Of a stretch of 64,000 nt of DNA, positions 34,985 through 45,395 are shown in pieces. Positions within the stretch are counted from its first letter, which is position 1. Every line of letters begins with the position of its first letter. The notes beneath the pieces are model-generated. The model was not told the origin of the DNA and made no database searches. It saw nothing but the letters and a program-made list of their open reading frames with translations. Origin of the DNA: Allacma fusca (Eukaryota; Arthropoda; Collembola; Symphypleona; Sminthuridae). Both the position numbers and the translations under genes were made by a program. The stretch spans positions 43,883,067-43,947,066 of the forward strand of contig OX359245.1 in NCBI GenBank assembly GCA_947179485.1, given 5' to 3'.

Positions 34985-35620
34985 GAAGGGGAAGTGGAGG
35001 GAAAGTGGAGGGGTATGTAATTGTAGGTTAAGTGGAGGGAAAGTGGAGGGGTATGTAATTGTAGGTTAAGTGGAGGGAAAGTGGAGGGGTATGTAATTGT
35101 AGGTTAAGTGGAGGGAAAGTGGAGGGGTATGTAATTGTAGGTTAAGTGGAGGGAAAGTGGAGGGGTATGTAATTGTAGGTTAAGTGGAGGGAAAGTGGAG
35201 GGGTATGTAATTGTAGGTTAAGTGGAGGGAAAGTGGAGGGGTATGTAATTGTAGGTTAAGTGGAGGGAAAGTGGAGGGGTATGTAATTGTAGGTTCAGTG
35301 GAGGGAAAGTGGAGGGGTATGTAATTGTAGGTTAAGTGGAGGGAAAGTGGAGGGGTATGTAATTGTAGGTTAAGTGGAGGGAAAGTGGAGGGGTATGTAA
35401 TTGTAGGTTAAGTGGCGTGAAAGTGGAGGGGTATGTAATTGTAGGTTGAGTGGAGGGAAAGTGGAGGGGTATGTAATTGTAGGTTGAGTGGAGGGAAAGT
35501 GGAGGGGTATGTAATTGTAGGTTGAGTGGAGGGAAAGTGGAGGGGTATGTAATTGTAGGTTGAGTGGAGGGAAAGTGGAGGGGTATGTAATTGTAGGTTA
35601 AGTGGAGGGGTATATAATTG
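34985..35620. repeat. 38-bp minisatellite, right arm of foldback element
   Basis: About seventeen near-perfect direct copies of a 38-base unit containing 'agtggagggaaagtggaggg' followed by 'gtatgtaattgtaggtta'. The period of exactly 38 was checked at 35051 and 35089. Two variants (ggttaag, ggttgag) occur in blocks, indicating recent local expansion. Degenerate variants continue to about 35960. Confidence 0.9.
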
Positions 35621-36211
35621 AAGGGGAAGTGGAGGGAAAGTGGAGGGAAGTTGAGGGAAAATGGAAAGAAAGTGGAGGGGTATGTAATTGTAGGTTAAGT
35701 GGAGGGGTATATAATTGAAGGGGAAGTGGAGGGAAAGTGGAGGGAAGTTGAGGGAAAATGGAAAGAAAGTGGAGGGGAATGTAATTGAAGGGTAAGCGGA
35801 CGGGAAGTGGAGGGGAATGTAATTGAAGGGCAAGTGGAGGGGAATGTAATTGAGGGGTAAGCGGAGGGTAAGTGGTGGGGAGTGTAATATAATGTGAGGT
35901 GGAGGTTAAGTGGTGTGGAAATGGAGGGGAAAGGAAGTGGGCTGGAGGTGGAGGGGAAGTGGAGGGGAAATAATGGGATGGAGAGTATAGATGTAGTACG
36001 TATGGTAGTACGTACGTGGGAGTAGTGTAAGGGGAGCGGAAGGTGTGGTCAAGTTAAGGGAAATGGGGGAATTATGGCTGTTGTGAGTATTAAGCGACAG
36101 CGCTAAATAGCCGGTCTGTATTCTAAGCATTTTTTATTTTAGCCGGTTAGGAAGTTTCACCGACGATTTAGAGAACTACAATTCAGTAGCCAGGGAAAAC
36201 ATTTAAGCAAA

Positions 36212-37752
36212 ATGAATTCAAATTTGAGCGATCGAAATTTCTGGCCAACAAATGTTCTTAAAACAATACTATTTACGCTGGCACTTTTTAAAAATGCTTC
36301 AAAGTCCGAACCCCTTTTGAATCCTCCCAAATTCACAACAATTGATTTGCAAGAATTATTACCCTCTTTAATCAACTGTTTCGTTCGAATATTTGATCTC
36401 GGCGTCACCTTCGACTACTTCACATTGACCATTCCTTTTGTTCTGACAAAAGTCAAAATCTACCCATGTTTCCAACAATTTTCCGATTGTGATTTCGATG
36501 ACGATTTTATTAAGTCGGAAAAGCTAGTGGAGAAACTTCTGACTCCAAAACTGTCCTCAATTAAATGCTTCGCGGGTATAATCCTACACGAAAATAATGG
36601 TTTAAATTCTGATGACCCACCTGGAGGCGAACAATATCGTGTGCCTGTTTAGAATCTTGGGATATGAATCTTCCCTCAGATATTTCAAGACAGTGAACGA
36701 CGAAAAAAAGCTATTAATTTTCCCACCGATGTTTTTCCTTTATACAAATGACCCTATTTCAAACCCAGATCTAAATTCTGGTTTGACAAAATTTTAACGC
36801 CTGCATTTTATCATGAAGATAAATTTACGTATTTCAAAGTAATCTATAGCACATCCATTCAATCTAATGTCCAGGCCCGGAGTTCTCAAACGAGCTATAT
36901 TACATGTATGCTAAATGTGTACACCATGAGTTCTTCCCAGTAAAATGTGCTCATTTGGAAGATCACACGGTTTTGAATTCATTCCTGTTTTGTTACTAAA
37001 ATGTGACACAAAATTGGAAATTATATTTTATGTGTGCGACAATCGAGATTGGTAACAATGACTATATCTATTGTGAATAAAGTGTTCTGAATTATTATAT
37101 TGATCCATTTAGTATCCAAACAGTCAAGGGAATTTTCCAGTCAGGGAATATTACAACCACACTTTGAAAACAGAAACTTTGCTAAAGCGGAGCTCCAAAA
37201 CCATTACCCTTTTATGTAATAATACAGAGCTGGAATGATTACTACATTTCAACTTTTGCGTAATATATTGCGTATTGGCCATAATAACGAGCTTAATTTC
37301 TTTACGGCGGATGGGATCTCCGAAACCCAAAACACATTTACGTATTTTCTGACACCTTTCGGTGAAAATGTTCGAATTGCTGCAGTTGTTACGTTCCTCA
37401 TAATTGCTCTTGTACTAACGGGTCTTATTTCACATTGCAAAAAATTTTCGGAATACTTTTCCACAATTCTTCCCGAATTTTTAGTATTATAATGGAACAA
37501 GGCATAGAATCTCTCCCTCAAAATCTACCAAGCCAATTTTGGTTACAGCTAACAACATTATAATGATTGTACTAATCCCAGCTGCGTTTATGTTATCTAC
37601 TACTTACAAAAGTTTCCTCAAATCCGATTTTACCATATCAACACCCATCACAACGAATTGGGCAGGATTGAAGGAACTGGTTTTTTTATTAAAATTTTTA
37701 AATAAAGCATTTGAGCAGGGAATACAATTAGGAAGTATCCCTGAGTACGAGT
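36212..37752 (+). pseudogene. Divergent ionotropic receptor (IR)-like, copy 2
   Basis: ATG at 36212 (MNSNLSDRNFWPTNVLKT) with a hydrophobic leader, as in copies 1 and 3. The frame breaks near 36620 and at several later points, with stops within the ligand-binding part near 37000-37080. The channel region is kept: FLTPFGENVRIAAVVTFLI (M1), then a pore-like stretch, then a hydrophobic M3 (IIMIVLIPAAFML) and KSDFTISTPITTNWAGLKELV. A GTGAGC donor-like site follows 37751. Decayed; its upstream region is interrupted by the foldback element. Confidence 0.6.
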
Positions 37753-37755
37753 GAG

Positions 37756-38480
37756 CGGTAATTTTTATTGAGTTTTTTTGTTTTCAGTAGATTTGTGCAT
37801 GTACGTACATACATATAGAACATTCGAACTTTGAAATCCACAATACATGCGCTCTGCTATTAAAAATTGGTTTCCTCAAATACGCTACTCCAACAAGTCC
37901 AATTTAGTGATATTCAATTTACCACGCTACAGTGTAGCTTCCAACTTTAATAATTTAAAATCATACTAATTTGGCATAAATCTTACATAAACAAGAACGT
38001 TTGCTAATATTTATATTGCCAGCAAAATATAGGTTTTCCATTCGCAGCTGTACGTCAGTTTAAGAGCTTGTGCGCTAAACGTTTACATTGTCAGGAATCA
38101 ACACTGAGAAACCATTGTCGATAGTTCATCCAATAATATTTATCACATTGAAGTAGGAATAAAAGAAGCCACAGATGCAATAAAGTTCTTAATAGCAAAA
38201 ATTGTGAAAAAAATAAAACGCAGATATGCATAGCTGTCAAAACGACAATAAAATATACAGTGTAAACTTACTGGGCTGTACCCTGTATAAGATATGACTT
38301 AACGATCGAATATTACAAGCAAGTAGAGTATAGAAATCCGTTGGTAATTACTAGAGTCAATCTGCTATGAATTTTGGAAAAAATATTTGCGTCAACCACC
38401 ATATTTTCCCCACCAATAATTTTCTGCAAAAGATTTTGCCACTACAGAAATCAGGCTTAGCTGCAGTAGTAGACTTCAGT
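37756..38480. other. IR copy 2 downstream region
   Basis: Equivalent to 11798-12412. The acceptor-like 'ttttccattcgcag' is at about 38034. The region 'aatatttatattgccagc' near 38010 is the empty site for the TA-flanked MITE of unit 3. No consistent exon can be read. Confidence 0.35.
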
Positions 38481-38482
38481 CT

Positions 38483-39360
38483 TCAGTAGACACTGTGCAG
38501 TGTAAATACTGTTAACATCTGTACCTTACTAAAACTGTAAGCAGTATCAATTTTGTAGCCAGTCATCCTCAAGTGAGTTTGTACCTGGTGAGAGAGCGTG
38601 GTAGCTAAGCATTCCAAGAAACGAACAAATATTTCCGCTTCTTCTTGCTTTATGTCAAACGTTATATGTAATGTACATATGTACCAGGATCTGTCAGAAC
38701 ACACTTACACTTGTTATGACGCTCGATTGCTAGATCATTATGTTCCTGACATTGAATGTCCAGAGATTCTTCGAATGTCAGATACTGCTTTTCCATAGCC
38801 ATCAAAATTCCATTATCAGTGTGTGCACCATGTACTAAATTCCTTCAGTTCATTTTTCTGCAGAATTTTGTCTAATGTATGGAAATTTTGGGTAGTTCCA
38901 AACCATGTTCGAAGTTCGAACTGGTATCGCAAACAACGGGACAAATACGTTGTTGTTTCCGAAGTGACAAAAGGGAAAGATTTCATGTCCTCAATAATGT
39001 CAAACCTAACAAAAATGTATTCTTCTTGAAACCTTTCACAGATTTCGTTCTCTCATAGGGATGGTCTTTCAGAGAATTTATGCTAGAGAATTCAAACATC
39101 CACATCATTTGGAGAAGACTACCCAAATTTTTATAAAAGCTTCATATTGACCATTTCCTCAAAGTTTTTCTGCAAATATCGAAGAGACGAAACACATTGT
39201 TAAAATATGTCAAGTACACTTATACTTTACTATTGGTATGTTTCTTCATTGGCATGCGTGAATCTTCGGTAAGTTTGTGTAGTCCAAGTAGTGGAAAACA
39301 TCTTCAATAATTTGATCAGAAGTCCTGCCAAACATGGGTCACCTTCTTATTTGTATGAGC
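38483..39360 (-). pseudogene. Conserved minus-strand coding segment, copy 2 (possible F-box gene)
   Basis: The most complete of the three copies. From high to low coordinates: MFGRTSDQIIEDVFHYLDYTNLP (start near 39339, F-box-like first half), a gap, then a long open stretch from about 39028 to 38690 (FQEEYIFVRFDIIEDMKSFP, TTYLSRCLRYQFELRTWFG, LDKILQKNELKEFSTWCTH, LTFEESLDIQCQEHNDLAI), then a frame change into FDIKQEEAEIFVRFLECLATT (about 38665-38600). Protein-like composition supports the minus strand. No known full-length family match. Confidence 0.4.
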
Positions 39361-40870
39361 AGCAAAATATCAAATCGCCAGTCAAGTTATCGACTTCTCT
39401 GTCTGACAACTGGCAGAGGAATTGAAATTCTAGAACCATAATGTTGTCTGCAATGTCCACGTTGAATTTATTTTTAATTTTGTCAAAACGAAGGCCAAGC
39501 TTGGAAAACATGCTACAGAAAATTCTTTCACAAATTACAAATAATTTAAAGGTCAGTATTTTCCACAGAATAAATTCTGGTTTTTACGTTGTTTTTATAA
39601 ACAACGAATATTACTTAATATATACCAACTTTAAATTATTATCGATAGACTGGAAAGTTCAGTGAAAGTCCAATTTCTGCAAAACAATTTATACAGGCAC
39701 AGTATTTTCTAAAAGTCTATGTACATACGTGCATATAAGAAAGGAGTTTAAGGAGTACTTGCTATCTTATGGAACAGAATTACATGTTATTGTTACAGTC
39801 ACGTTAAGATTTAAGTCCTGTATAAATGCTTGATTTTCTTTGTATTACTATTAAGGCTCAAATCATTACAGTGAGAATCTTCTGACACGAGTCTAACTGT
39901 ATGCTAAAATGTTCACAAGTTCCAAAATATGAAATAAATTCATACCAAAAAGAGCTAAAAACGAGCTTTTGCGCCCTCAAAAGTTAAAAACAGGGTTCTC
40001 TGGCAAATACTGTCAACTTTCCGTAAAAAATACATTACGGAAAAGGACGAAAACTTTGGAAATGGCGTACAGCCACGCTCGAAGGAGAAATGTAGTACAT
40101 TTTCACGTTGCACATACTCGTTTCAATACTATTCTTAACTGAGTGCTTTGAAAACCTTTAGTTTCAAAGTGGCATGTAATTTGTATACCAACGACACACT
40201 AATGAGATAATTGCATCATATTATTATTACGATTGCAGTGACTTTGTTTCCCAAGTCAAACTTAATATGAACGTACGCGAATAATTATTATAGAATTTCA
40301 AAATTCAGAATTCAATGTAAAACAATTACATCGAACCAAGCAAGGAGGACAGGAACCACTTTCGTGTTGCGGGAAAAAAATACCTATAATTTCAGGTCTG
40401 GGTTGGGTTCTGACGCGTCTCCCGATTCTTTATTAGATGACACCAGCTCTGGTGCTAATACGGAAATTAAAATATCCATCTAATCTCTACACACTTATAT
40501 CGCAGTAGTCGGACGAGGAAGGAAATTGGAAGAGAGTCCGCAGCATATCTTCGATGTGTTTGAAATCAGGACGCATTTCTGGATCGAATTCCCAACAACG
40601 CATTATGATCTTATAGCTACATAAAATTAATAAGCACTTATTCTTAAAGGTCTTTTCTACGACAATTCACATGTGAGTACGTGAGAATATAGTTTTCAAA
40701 AAAATGTAAAAATAAATTGTATTTTTTAAAAAACGTATTACTTCTACGTACCTGAGACTTTTTAACATAATTGTCATAATTCAGAAGCTGGCGAGATAGC
40801 CCAAAATCAGTTATTTTGATGTGGTTTTCACTGTACAAAAGAACGTTTCTAGTGGCTAAGTCCCCATGGA

Positions 40871-42465
40871 TAGTGCTGTAATATTGTACTCGTTTAGTAT
40901 TGTACTTTTGTATTGTTTTTGTCTTTGGTACAAAACTAAACAAACAATATCCATTTTCGAGATACAAAACTAAAACAAAAACAAAACAGGAATTGAAAAA
41001 AACAATACAATCCAAATTGTATTGTTTCAAGGTTCTAGAGACGCTAGAAATTTACTAAAGTGATTGTTGTAATAGATTTCTAGAGCACATAGGAATTGAT
41101 TTGTGTAATTGGAATCGTGAAAAAACACGTCAAAGCACAAAAACTGGGCATTGACTAATTATTGGTAGATTCGCCTATTATCGCCCATATAAAATATACA
41201 CTTACATTGAGTATGTCATTCTAGTGTAATGTGACTATTAATGCGCCAATAAAGTCAATCATAGGTGATTTACTACTAGTTACCAAGTTTCATTATAGGT
41301 CATGCGCCCCTTAAAACCGTAATCTGTCATTAGACTATTGGTGACCCAATAAGGTCAATTTGAGGTCACATGACCTTACTGTGTCACTAGTAGTCACATG
41401 ACCTCAGATTGACCTTACTGTGTCACTAGTAGTCACATGACCTCAGATTGACCTTACTGTGTCACTAATAGTCACATGACCTCAGATTGACCTTACTGTG
41501 TCACTAATAGTCACATGACCTCAGATTGACCTTACTGTGTCACTAATAGTCACTTTGACTGTTATCATATTGATTATTAAAGGTTGTAACGGCTGAGGCC
41601 ACTATATCAACCAATAAAACCCTATTATTATTATTATTATATTGATTATTAGACGCCACCGATAATATGTACTAGTTGTAGGTTACATTTAATGTGGATT
41701 GGTAAGACGTCATGAAAAAGGTCACGAATTAAATCAACACTGGCTAATGACAATTCAATGGCATCAGATATGATACCAATGAATCGGTACTGATCAATAA
41801 AATTGGCTAACCGTATGGTTTAAATGTTGACCTGGATAAATCTAGTCTGTGTCTAACAAAGACAAAAGACGTAGTCTAACAAACGAACTATGCGATTTGT
41901 AAATGTAGTCCACGCATAGGGGACATTTCTACATCGATGAAATAGGTGGTAAAAGCCAACGGCTGAGCAAATTGAAAATATAGATATCTGAGCCCAAGCG
42001 TCTACTCTATCCATTCTTATTTTAAGCAATGGTAGTGAATATTGTTTATGAAATTATGTTCTTCTGGAAATTACAATGTGGTTATTACAGGGATTATTCA
42101 CAAATAGGTTGGTGCCACAGAATTGCACCCTTCAAAATTCGACCGTCAACAGATTCAATGCATTTTATATGGGAGATTCGTCAATGACTGGTTTTTTGAT
42201 CTTTTACGTAATTTTTAAACAACTAAATTGCACAAATCAATTCCTACGTGCTCTAGAACTCAGATACAACTATCACTTTAGCAAATTTCTAGCGTCTTCT
42301 AGAACCTTAGAACAATACAATACAGATTGTACAAAAACAAAAACAATCTGATAGAAGTACAAAACAAAAACAAAACTCGGTGTACAAAACAATATCTTAG
42401 TTGTACTACTTTTGTACTTTTCGCCAAAGTACAATACAATACTAAAAGGACAAATTACAGCACTA
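40871..42465. mobile_element. hAT-type foldback-like element in catalytic-loop exon
   Basis: Inverted ends 'tagtgctgtaat' and complement; exact 8-base duplication cccatgga (40863-40870, 42466-42473); empty site in copy B near 14760. The inverted repeats extend inward at least 240 bases (for example 'ctagaaatttactaaagtg' near 41043 pairs with 'cactttagcaaatttctag' near 42275). The centre holds a 39-base minisatellite and unique DNA. No transposase. Confidence 0.88.
41383..41555. repeat. 39-bp minisatellite inside the hAT-type element
   Basis: 'gtcactagta/gtcactaata' recurs at 41383, 41422, 41461, 41500 and 41539, an exact 39-base period. Each unit contains 'gtcacatgacctcagattga'. Confidence 0.85.
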
Positions 42466-42569
42466 CCCATGGATAACCTAATTTTTATGCAAACAAAGCA
42501 TACATAGTAAACAATTTCTTTTAAATAAATACACGTTTATTTTTTAAATTTTAAAATGAAACCAGACAC

Positions 42570-42787
42570 CCTCTTGCTTTCCAAGTGTTGCATTCCTCGT
42601 GCAATTTGAACAGCCCAATTCACAAAAACGTTCCCAGTCAAGGAATCGATTGTCCCAGGGATTTCCTGATTTGTAATTCCTTGTTCATTTATTGAAACCA
42701 AATTGTCAAGTTTTGTCCTCACAGTCGTTCGAAGGTACGTATCCAAGCTTCCCAAAGGGCAGTACTCGACCAATACATAAACTCTTC
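42570..42787 (-). CDS. Kinase hinge and alphaE exon, copy C
   Basis: VLVEYCPLGSLDTYLR, insert segment, WAVQIARGMQHLESKR. Open; same splice phases as 14856-15073. Confidence 0.8.
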
Positions 42788-43002
42788 CTGAAAAAATTAA
42801 AACTAATTACACTCCATTATATTTAATATATAGGAATACATTATAATTTCGCAGATTGAATGGTATTTGACGAACGTATTCTTAATATTGGGCCTGACAT
42901 GCACATAGGCCACTATGACTTAGTGCAATAGTAATGTTGTAACTTTTGAAAATACGGACTATCGAAACAACACGTTTGTTTGTAACTTATTGTAAACCTA
43001 AC

Positions 43003-43221
43003 CTTCTCTCAAAAATTCTGTGCATGCCCCGAGTAATTGTACAATATTTTCGTGCATTTCCAAATAAATCATGACTTTCAGCTCGGACATAAGAGCCAGT
43101 AGAATGGTTCTGTCAACTTTGGGCTTGGTTGTTTTCACTGCAATGTTTTCTGTATTGGAATGTCCAGCTAACTGTCCTTTAAATACAATGCCAAACGCCC
43201 CTTCTCCAAGTTTTTGGTCTT
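43003..43221 (-). CDS. Kinase N-lobe exon, copy C
   Basis: LGEGAFGIVFKGQLAG, AVKTTKPK, SELKVMIYL, HENIVQLLGAC: glycine loop, ATP-binding Lys and alphaC Glu intact. Open. Confidence 0.82.
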
Positions 43222-43335
43222 CTGCCGGGTAAACAATGAATCAAGTAATAATTTTAGAGTGCAGGACATTCAAAGCAATATTGAGCGCTCAGAAAGCTGT
43301 AAGTTCGTACAATATAAATTTTCAAAGGAATTAAC

Positions 43336-43480
43336 CTAAAATTATTAAATCTTTCCACTTTATCTCAAACTCTTGGTTGTAAGGTATGAACTGGGCGTTC
43401 TCGTGAGCAAATTGGCCAGCTCTGATCTGATTTCCATCTCCTTTCTCAAACAACTCTATTTCCATAGAAGTCAGTAGATC
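43336..43480 (-). CDS. Juxtamembrane exon, copy C
   Basis: Equivalent to 15631-15775, with the IPYNQEFEIKWKDL-type lead-in to the kinase. GT-AG bounded. Confidence 0.75.
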
Positions 43481-43560
43481 CTAACATCAAAAATGTCGCA
43501 ATGATTGATCCATATGCTTGTTTATTGCTATTTATAATTAACATGAGTAATTTTAATTAC

Positions 43561-44857
43561 GCTTCTTCGCCGGTTCTTCCTGTACAAAATAATCAATGGT
43601 ATCCCTAAAATGATGACGATTCCCAAAAGGCTGTACCAGTATGGAGCCAGGGTTCCAGTATTTGTTTCAAGAGTTTCATTTAAAGTGTCCCTTTCATCGG
43701 AGCCATCGCTGCATTGAGTTACACCATCAAAATAAAAATGTCCAGGAATGCATCCACTCTTATCATGGCACTCAAACTCCGACCAATGACAACGACTTCC
43801 GTCGTCGCAACGTTCTTCATCAGAGCCATCTCTGCAGTCATTGCCTCCATCACAGATGTAGCTCCTTGGAATGCATTGGGTTCTATTTGGGCATGCGAAA
43901 TGTGTCCAGTAGCATGCGGTTCCATCCAGACAATTTTGTTCATCAGATCCATCCTTGCAATTTACCACACCATCGCATTTTTGCTCACCTAAAATGCAAC
44001 TTTTGCTAAGACGGCAAGAAAATTCTTTCCAGTGGCACCCGCGTTTGCCTTCCTGACAGTTTTCCTCATCGGACTCATCGAATTCACCGCAGTCACGGAT
44101 GCCATCACAAATATTGTCCAAGTCGTAGTTTCTATTTGACATTTTGCACATAAGTGGTCCGTTGGTTCCATCGGCACTGGTACAATTTTTTTCGTCTGAT
44201 CCATCTATACAGTGGTTCTTTTGATCGCACATTTTTACTTTAGGTATGCATTCATTTCCCGTATGGCACGCGAATTGGGTCCGATGACAAAAATCTAAAT
44301 CCAAACAATTTTCTTCGTCGGAAGTATCCGTAATACCACAATCATTAGCACCATCGCACAAACTTTCTGCATGAATACAAATTTTGGAAATCCTGCAAGG
44401 AAACTGTTCTAAATTACAGTTGGGCCATGCTCTATTTGAACAATTTCCCTCATCGGAACCATCGCTGCAGTCATCCACACCGTCACAAACAGCAGTTCTC
44501 AGAATGCATTCATTGCCTAGGTGGCACGCATGCTGGGTCCAATAACAAACATTGACCTGCCTGCAATCAGTTTTATCCGAGTCATCAATCCCTCCACAAT
44601 CGTTAATTCCATTGCACACATGCTCCAGAGAAATGCAAATCGTGGTTACATTGCAGAAAAACTCGCTCTCAGCGCAACGTTTCTTACTGTACCTGTTTAT
44701 GAATGTGTGACAATTCTCTTCATCGGAACCGTCTTTGCAATCTAATTTTCCATCGCACTTCAGGTGCCCAGGAATACATTGATTCCCCTTGCGACATCCG
44801 TGCTGAGACCAATGACACCCGTTTACATCTTTACAATTTTCTTCATCCGAGTTGTCC
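43561..44857 (-). CDS. LDLa array plus transmembrane exon, copy C
   Basis: Nine full LDLa modules plus the end of module 1 (SDEENC). The start of the exon is missing: at about 44857 'gagttgtcc' is joined to intron sequence 'tatctatgatatt', a deletion of about 270-300 bases compared with copy B. Membrane span and basic RKNRRR as in the other copies. Two repeats fewer than copy B. Confidence 0.82.
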
Positions 44858-44921
44858 TATCTATGATATTACGGTATTGACAACAATATTTTAGTTGTTT
44901 ACGGCTGTAAAAAAATATTAC

Positions 44922-45258
44922 CCGAGTTTCATAATGCTTGCATGTATCCATCCAATACTTGACTGGATATTGGTAAATAACGTCGGTCTCGCTTCACTAT
45001 AACTATTTTGAATAGAAATGATTCCGCACAAGTAATTATTCCAGTATTTGTCATAGCATACTAAAATACCGTCACAATCGTTCGGATAAGGTTGACCTCG
45101 ATTTGCAGCACACATGTGCTTGTCCATAATAGAAGGGTACGCTTTCTTGCACACTCTATTTTCAAAAAGAGTAGTGCCTTCCATATTGAGAAAATAATTA
45201 GTGGTGAATGCATCCAATGGTGATTTCCGGTTCGCCCAATTTACAAAAACGCCATTGT
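44922..45258 (-). CDS. S1 pseudoprotease carboxy-half exon, copy C
   Basis: FVNWANRKSPLD, NRVCKKAYPS, KHMCAANRG, YPNDCDGILVC, YLCGIISIQN, WIHASIMKLG. Open. Again Cys at the Ser195 position and a Cys in LCGIIS. Confidence 0.78.
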
Positions 45259-45395
45259 CTATGTTTGGTTAGAAAATCCTTTTTTAGACTCCCGGAACGA
45301 AAGTCAATATATTATATCAAAAAAACAGTTACCTATATAATTTGTATTTCGCTTGGGAAGTGCAACTGAATATTCTTTGCTATATATGTCCAGAC

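Larger units (their letters stand above)
34232..36165. mobile_element. Foldback element with internal minisatellites, upstream of IR copy 2
   Basis: Ends are inverted: 'cgtcggctaaacttcctaac' at the left and the complement of 'cgtcggtgaaacttcctaac' at the right. Flanked by a 4-base duplication attt (34228-34231, 36166-36169); the empty site is in units 1 (10505) and 3 (48953). The left half is a pyrimidine-rich 'cccctccacttcc' array and the right half its purine-rich reverse image, meeting near 34978, so a single strand could fold into a hairpin of more than 1 kb. No transposase. It sits 46 bases before the IR copy 2 start codon. Confidence 0.8.
13331..39655. repeat. Segmental duplication unit 2
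   Basis: Second tandem unit: receptor kinase copy B (minus), IR-like copy 2 (plus) and the possible F-box segment. It is lengthened by a glycoprotein-like pseudogene block (about 18960-20850), a Ty3/gypsy remnant with a nested hAT element (20951-33980) and a foldback element (34232-36165). Flanks of the insertions match unit 1 at about 10190 and 10264, and unit 3. Confidence 0.8.
40752..42477 (-). pseudogene. Kinase catalytic-loop exon split by a hAT-type element, copy C
   Basis: 5' part 42477-42466 and 3' part 40870-40752. The insertion is at the IHGD codons. Without it the exon would read VIHGDLATRN through ITDFGLSRQL to NYVKKSQ. It gives the reference reading for the family: catalytic Asp, Arg-Asn and the DFG Asp are present, and the HRD Arg is Gly. 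Confidence 0.85.
40487..45395 (-). pseudogene. Receptor kinase copy C, disrupted
   Basis: Exons in order: S1 amino half only 45395-45333 (upstream part lost at a junction with transposon DNA); S1 carboxy half 45258-44922; LDLa/TM from about 44857 to 43561, lacking the start of LDLa 1 and its splice acceptor; juxtamembrane 43480-43336; N-lobe 43221-43003; hinge 42787-42570; catalytic-loop exon 42477-42466 plus 40870-40752, split by a 1.6 kb hAT-type element; the C-lobe exon (VIII-X) is absent; last exon 40616-40487. This copy alone preserves the full catalytic-loop text (IHGDLATRNVLLYSENH, ITDFGLSRQLLNYDNYV). Four independent lesions make it inactive. Confidence 0.85.

Noticed and set aside
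34985-35833. CRISPR-like regular repeats
   Set aside because: The 38-base units are joined head to tail with no unique spacers, in a eukaryotic foldback element.
35408-36130. Minus-strand open frames rich in Pro, Tyr, Thr and Leu (PLHF, NYIPLH)
   Set aside because: Translation of the 38-base minisatellite and its degenerate relatives; no other coding sign.
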